A stretch of 44,275 nt of DNA from Rhodobacter sp. (GTDB lineage: Bacteria; Pseudomonadota; Alphaproteobacteria; Rhodobacterales; Rhodobacteraceae), in assembly GCA_030066215.1 (NCBI GenBank), contig JASJCA010000013.1, positions 1 to 44,275 of the forward strand. Reading direction: 5' to 3'. This document shows, piece by piece, positions 41,853 through 44,275 of the stretch. Numbering within the stretch: the first letter of the stretch is position 1; every line of letters begins with the position of its first letter. The notes under the pieces were generated by a model that was not told the DNA's origin, searched no databases, and saw only the letters and a program-made list of their open reading frames with translations. The translations under genes were made by a program, and so were the position numbers.

Positions 41853-42695
41853 ATGACACCCCGCACCGCCGCCGAGTTCGCCGGGGCGCCCTGGCGCAAG
41901 GTCCGGCTGGGCCGGCTGAAGGACGCGAACCGCGTGCCGACGATGCTGAGCCGGCCGGAGCGAAAGCTCTACCACTGGCTGACCGCCGACTGGATGCGGG
42001 GGCTGGGCGAGGTGGTCGAGCTCGGCACCTATGTCGGCGGCTCCACCGCCTATCTCGCGGCCGGCCACGCGGCCGCCGGGCATCCGGGCATGATCCACGC
42101 CTACGACAAGTTCACCTCAAGCGAGGGGCTCAAGGCGCGGCTGCTCTATGCCAACGGCGTGCCGGAATTCGACGGGCCCGACATCCTGCCCACCGCGGGG
42201 CGCCTCTTGGCGCCCTGGGCCGACCGGCTGGCGTTACACAAGGGCAATATCGAAGAGTTGGGCTGGAGCGGGGGGCCGATCGAGCTGTTGATCGTCGACG
42301 CTTTCAAGAAGGTCGCGCTGATCGACCGAATGACGGCCGATTTCTACCCCGCGCTGATCCCCGGACAATCGCTGCTGGTGCACCAGGACTTCCTGCACTG
42401 GACCCAGCCCTGGCTTGTCAGCCAGATGCTGCGCCTCGGTGCGGCGGTCGAGCCCGTCACGATGGCCGAGCCGGACACGATGGCGTTTCTGGTCCGCGCG
42501 CCGCTCGACCCCGGCCGGCTGGTGGCGGCGCGGGTGGCGGCATTGAGCGATGCCGACATGCTCGACGACCTCGACCGCGCCCGCGTCTGGCTGGCGGCGT
42601 TCGGCCTCGACGGCCGGCTTGACGCCATGGCCCGCGGGTTGCGGCTGAACCCGGGCGCGCGCATCGCCTGGCGGATGACCAACCGCCCCTGGTGA
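41853..42695 (+). CDS. Class I SAM-dependent methyltransferase-like protein
   Basis: This 280-residue protein has a nucleotide-binding motif I in VVELGTYVGGSTAYLAAG (about residues 50-67), where E-x-G-x-x-x-G-x-S/T is typical of O-methyltransferases, and the acidic end of strand 2 in IHAYDKF. The segment PIELLIVDAFKKVALIDRM (about 144-162) corresponds to motif IV with the acidic position (VDAF) near the substrate. A later HQDFLHWTQPW stretch resembles the TylF/macrocin or cephalosporin-hydroxylase-like side of the fold. The start ATG 41853 removes a poorly coding 12-residue extension. The substrate is unknown. It is a single gene next to tRNA-Trp. Confidence 0.75.
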   Translation: MTPRTAAEFAGAPWRKVRLGRLKDANRVPTMLSRPERKLYHWLTADWMRGLGEVVELGTYVGGSTAYLAAGHAAAGHPGMIHAYDKFTSSEGLKARLLYANGVPEFDGPDILPTAGRLLAPWADRLALHKGNIEELGWSGGPIELLIVDAFKKVALIDRMTADFYPALIPGQSLLVHQDFLHWTQPWLVSQMLRLGAAVEPVTMAEPDTMAFLVRAPLDPGRLVAARVAALSDADMLDDLDRARVWLAAFGLDGRLDAMARGLRLNPGARIAWRMTNRPW

Positions 42696-42797
42696 CCCAC
42701 GCGTCCGTGAGGAGGATCGCGCCAGGTCTCTCGCAGGGTTGTATCGGTTGTGATCGGCCCCCGTCCTATCCTCGGTGCCATGGACAAGGAGATCGCC

Positions 42798-43331
42798 ATG
42801 GACACCCGCACCTTTGGACGCCGAGCGTTTCTTGGCGGGTCCGCTGTCTCTGCCCTGGCGCTGGCGCAAGCGCGCGCCACGGCGGGCGAGGCAGGCGGGA
42901 CCGACGAGACGTTCGCCTTTGAGATCACCCGCAGCGACGAAGACTGGCGCGCGATGCTGTCGCGCGACGAATACGTCGTCCTGCGCAAGGGCAGCACCGA
43001 GCTGCCGAAATCCAACCCGCTTTGGAACAACACCGCCGAGGGCACCTATTGCTGCCGCGGCTGCGACCTGACCGTGTTCGATTCGGTCTGGAAGGTCGAA
43101 CTCGACAAGGGCTGGCTGTTCTTCCGTCAATCGGTCGAAAACGCGGTTCTGATGGGCATCGACGGGCAGCCGCCGGACGGGATGGCGCCAGAGGACGAGC
43201 GGTACGGCGCCCTGATCGAGGCGCATTGCCGGCGTTGCGGATCGCATCTGGGGCATATCCTAACGGTCGAGGGCAAGACGCTGCATTGCATCAACGGCAC
43301 CAGCCTGCAATTCCGGCCCACCCTCGCCTGA
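42798..43331 (+). CDS. msrB: Tat-exported peptide-methionine (R)-S-oxide reductase
   Basis: This 177-residue protein repairs oxidised methionine in exported proteins. A Tat signal is clear (TFGRRAFLGGSAVSALALAQARA, residues 5-27). The MsrB domain starts near FEITRSDEDWRAML. Zinc ligands are CRGC (about residues 83-86) and CRRC (about 147-150). The catalytic Cys is in LHCINGTSLQF near the C-terminus. The usual WPSF stretch is replaced by KGWLFFRQSV. The ATG at 42798 has AAGGAG at 42786-42791. An in-frame ATG at 42780 lies before this site and is less likely. No msrA is adjacent. Export suggests a role in periplasmic oxidative repair. Confidence 0.9.
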   Translation: MDTRTFGRRAFLGGSAVSALALAQARATAGEAGGTDETFAFEITRSDEDWRAMLSRDEYVVLRKGSTELPKSNPLWNNTAEGTYCCRGCDLTVFDSVWKVELDKGWLFFRQSVENAVLMGIDGQPPDGMAPEDERYGALIEAHCRRCGSHLGHILTVEGKTLHCINGTSLQFRPTLA

Positions 43332-43358
43332 CCCCGGACCAACGCGCGACCCGTCGGG

Positions 43359-43390
43359 GGCCCGGTCTTCGGACCGGGCCTCTTCTTTTT
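43359..43390 (+). terminator. Rho-independent terminator of msrB
   Basis: A perfect 9-bp stem, GGCCCGGTC with GACCGGGCC, has a stable TTCG tetraloop (43368-43371), and the T-rich tail TCTTCTTTTT follows. It begins 27 bases after the stop codon. Confidence 0.92.
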
Positions 43391-43764
43391 CCCGCCCCGT
43401 GCGTGGGATTTGACCAAGGTCGGGCATGCGGGCGAGCACACGTAATGCTCACACAAAAGTTGCGGCGGCGAAACATGGGGCTCCTGCCCCTGCAGCGCTC
43501 GGATGCGCCAGTGCCGAGAGGCGCTCACCACACGTCGGAGTGAGGCCTGCGAAGCCGATTATTTCAATCTTCACAGAGAGTTAAATGCCCGGTGTCATGC
43601 CTGTGTCACATTCGCTCACGCCCGGCTCACGGGGCGGCGGGCGCAAGACAACAAAACCGGAAATCCTGTGTGTCAGAACGTGTTTTTACGCCGTGGCTTT
43701 CCCTCGCCATGGTCGTGGCGTCGCACCGTCGCGACGTGATCAACTTGATGAAAGGATATCAACC
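43391..43764. other. Gene-free stretch before the small secreted protein
   Basis: This is about 375 bases with no convincing frame. A ribosome binding site AAAGGA (43751-43756) lies at its right end and the promoter for the small secreted protein must be here, but no clear -35/-10 pair stands out. A direct-repeat-like CATGCCTGTGTCACATTCGC lies near 43590. Confidence 0.4.
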
Positions 43765-44022
43765 ATGACCCGCAAACTGGTTGCTCTTACCACTGCCGCC
43801 GCCATTTCGCTCGCCGCTGCCGCGCCGGCCGTTCAGGCGATGGATATGGAGTTCAACATGCTCACCGGCGCCGTCTTCAACGCGCTGAAGTCGCGCGGTA
43901 TTCCGACAGACAACATCGACACACTGACCCTGTCGGAGATCGCCGTGATCAAGGGCATCCTCGACAGCGACGACTCGGAAGGCAGCAAGACCCAGTCGAT
44001 CAAGAACATTGTGACGCGCTAA
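43765..44022 (+). CDS. Small exported protein
   Basis: This 85-residue protein has a Sec signal peptide (MTRKLVALTTAAAISLAAAAPAVQA, residues 1-25, cleavage after VQA). The mature ~60 residues are polar and helical: EFNMLTGAVFNALKSRGIP, IDTLTLSEIAVIKGILDSDD, then a Ser/Lys tail. No cysteine is present. I do not recognise a family, though similar short secreted proteins are frequent in Rhodobacterales. AAAGGA at 43751-43756 supports ATG 43765, and the frame continues upstream without a signal peptide. A strong terminator follows, so it is a single-gene unit. Confidence 0.78.
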   Translation: MTRKLVALTTAAAISLAAAAPAVQAMDMEFNMLTGAVFNALKSRGIPTDNIDTLTLSEIAVIKGILDSDDSEGSKTQSIKNIVTR

Positions 44023-44043
44023 GCCGGGGGACCGCCTCGACTG

Positions 44044-44076
44044 AAAAGGCCGCTCGGAGGGAGCGGCCTTTTTTCT
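44044..44076 (+). terminator. Rho-independent terminator of the small exported gene
   Basis: A 12-bp stem, AAAAGGCCGCTC with GAGCGGCCTTTT (44044-44055 and 44061-44072), has a five-base loop and is followed by TTC and further T residues. The A-rich start means it could also act on the other strand, after tuf. Confidence 0.92.
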
Positions 44077-44211
44077 TTCGGGGGCGGGTTGGCGCCTCGT
44101 CGAACCGGTTTTTCTGTCCCCGTTTTCAGGAGTGTGGGCTTTCGGTGGATTTCCTGCGGACATCAACCTTGGGCCCACCCGGCGCGTTTCGCGTTCCGCG
44201 AAGCCGCGCCG

Positions 44212-44275
44212 TTATTCCACGATCGTCGACACCACGCCGGCGCCGACGGTGCGGCCGCCTTCGCGGATGGCGAAC
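44212..44275 (-). CDS. tuf: Elongation factor Tu, C-terminal end only
   Basis: The last 20 codons are present, reading FAIREGGRTVGAGVVSTIVE and then TAA on the minus strand, which is the conserved end of EF-Tu domain 3. The rest lies beyond the window. EF-Tu brings aminoacyl-tRNA to the ribosome. Alphaproteobacteria often have two copies, and this one would run toward tRNA-Trp. Confidence 0.95.
   Translation of the reverse strand, partial: FAIREGGRTVGAGVVSTIVE

Noticed and set aside
42234..43256. 340-codon minus-strand frame over the methyltransferase-like and msrB genes
   Set aside because: It spans two unrelated real genes and their intergenic gap.

Overview
The window looks like a GC-rich alphaproteobacterial chromosome of the Rhodobacterales (Roseobacter) type. 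The evidence is the short zinc-free form of ribosomal protein L36, the tRNA genes, Tat-exported proteins, and a branched-chain-amino-acid-type (LIV) ABC cluster mixed with acyl-CoA ligases. No species can be named from the sequence alone.

Layout. Positions 1-9772 hold one co-directional cluster: a 5'-truncated long-chain acyl-CoA synthetase, LivG-, LivH- and LivM-type transport parts, a periplasmic binding protein, a patatin lipoprotein and a LivF-type ATPase, with several small proteins between them. It probably imports and activates a carboxylic acid. Positions 9801-12738 hold a coiled-coil protein, a protein made of two homologous halves, and a divergent PaaK-like CoA ligase with a possible tandem operator. 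Positions 12772-16903 are housekeeping: a caspase-like/peptidoglycan-binding protein, rpmJ, tRNA-Val, an N-formylglutamate amidohydrolase-like gene and dinB.

Positions about 16.9-29.6 kb form an accessory island between dinB and tRNA-Thr. Its left part is a gene graveyard: an integrase with an in-frame amber stop, then fragments of a LysR regulator, an alcohol dehydrogenase, an MmgE/PrpD protein and an MttB-type methyltransferase, followed by over 1 kb with no recognisable gene. Its right part holds three large intact genes. They encode a SLOG-like sensor fused to SLATT-like membrane segments, a 1365-residue DUF4062-like/STAND NTPase/ankyrin protein, and a 228-residue protein translationally coupled to it. 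This is the best candidate for an undescribed system, probably anti-phage or other conflict related. A frameshifted ACT-domain gene lies between it and the tRNA.

Positions 29.9-33.9 kb hold a PAS-PAS-GGDEF-EAL protein and an orphan membrane-fusion protein. Positions 34.0-41.3 kb hold a sugar-uptake and catabolism locus: a solute-binding protein, a membrane protein and a phosphatase-like protein on the minus strand, and a MalK/UgpC-type ATPase, an SGNH hydrolase, an RbsD/FucU mutarotase and a PfkB kinase on the plus strand. No MalF/MalG-type permease is visible. The last 3 kb hold a long inverted repeat, tRNA-Trp, a methyltransferase-like protein, a Tat-exported MsrB, a small secreted protein and the 3' end of tuf.
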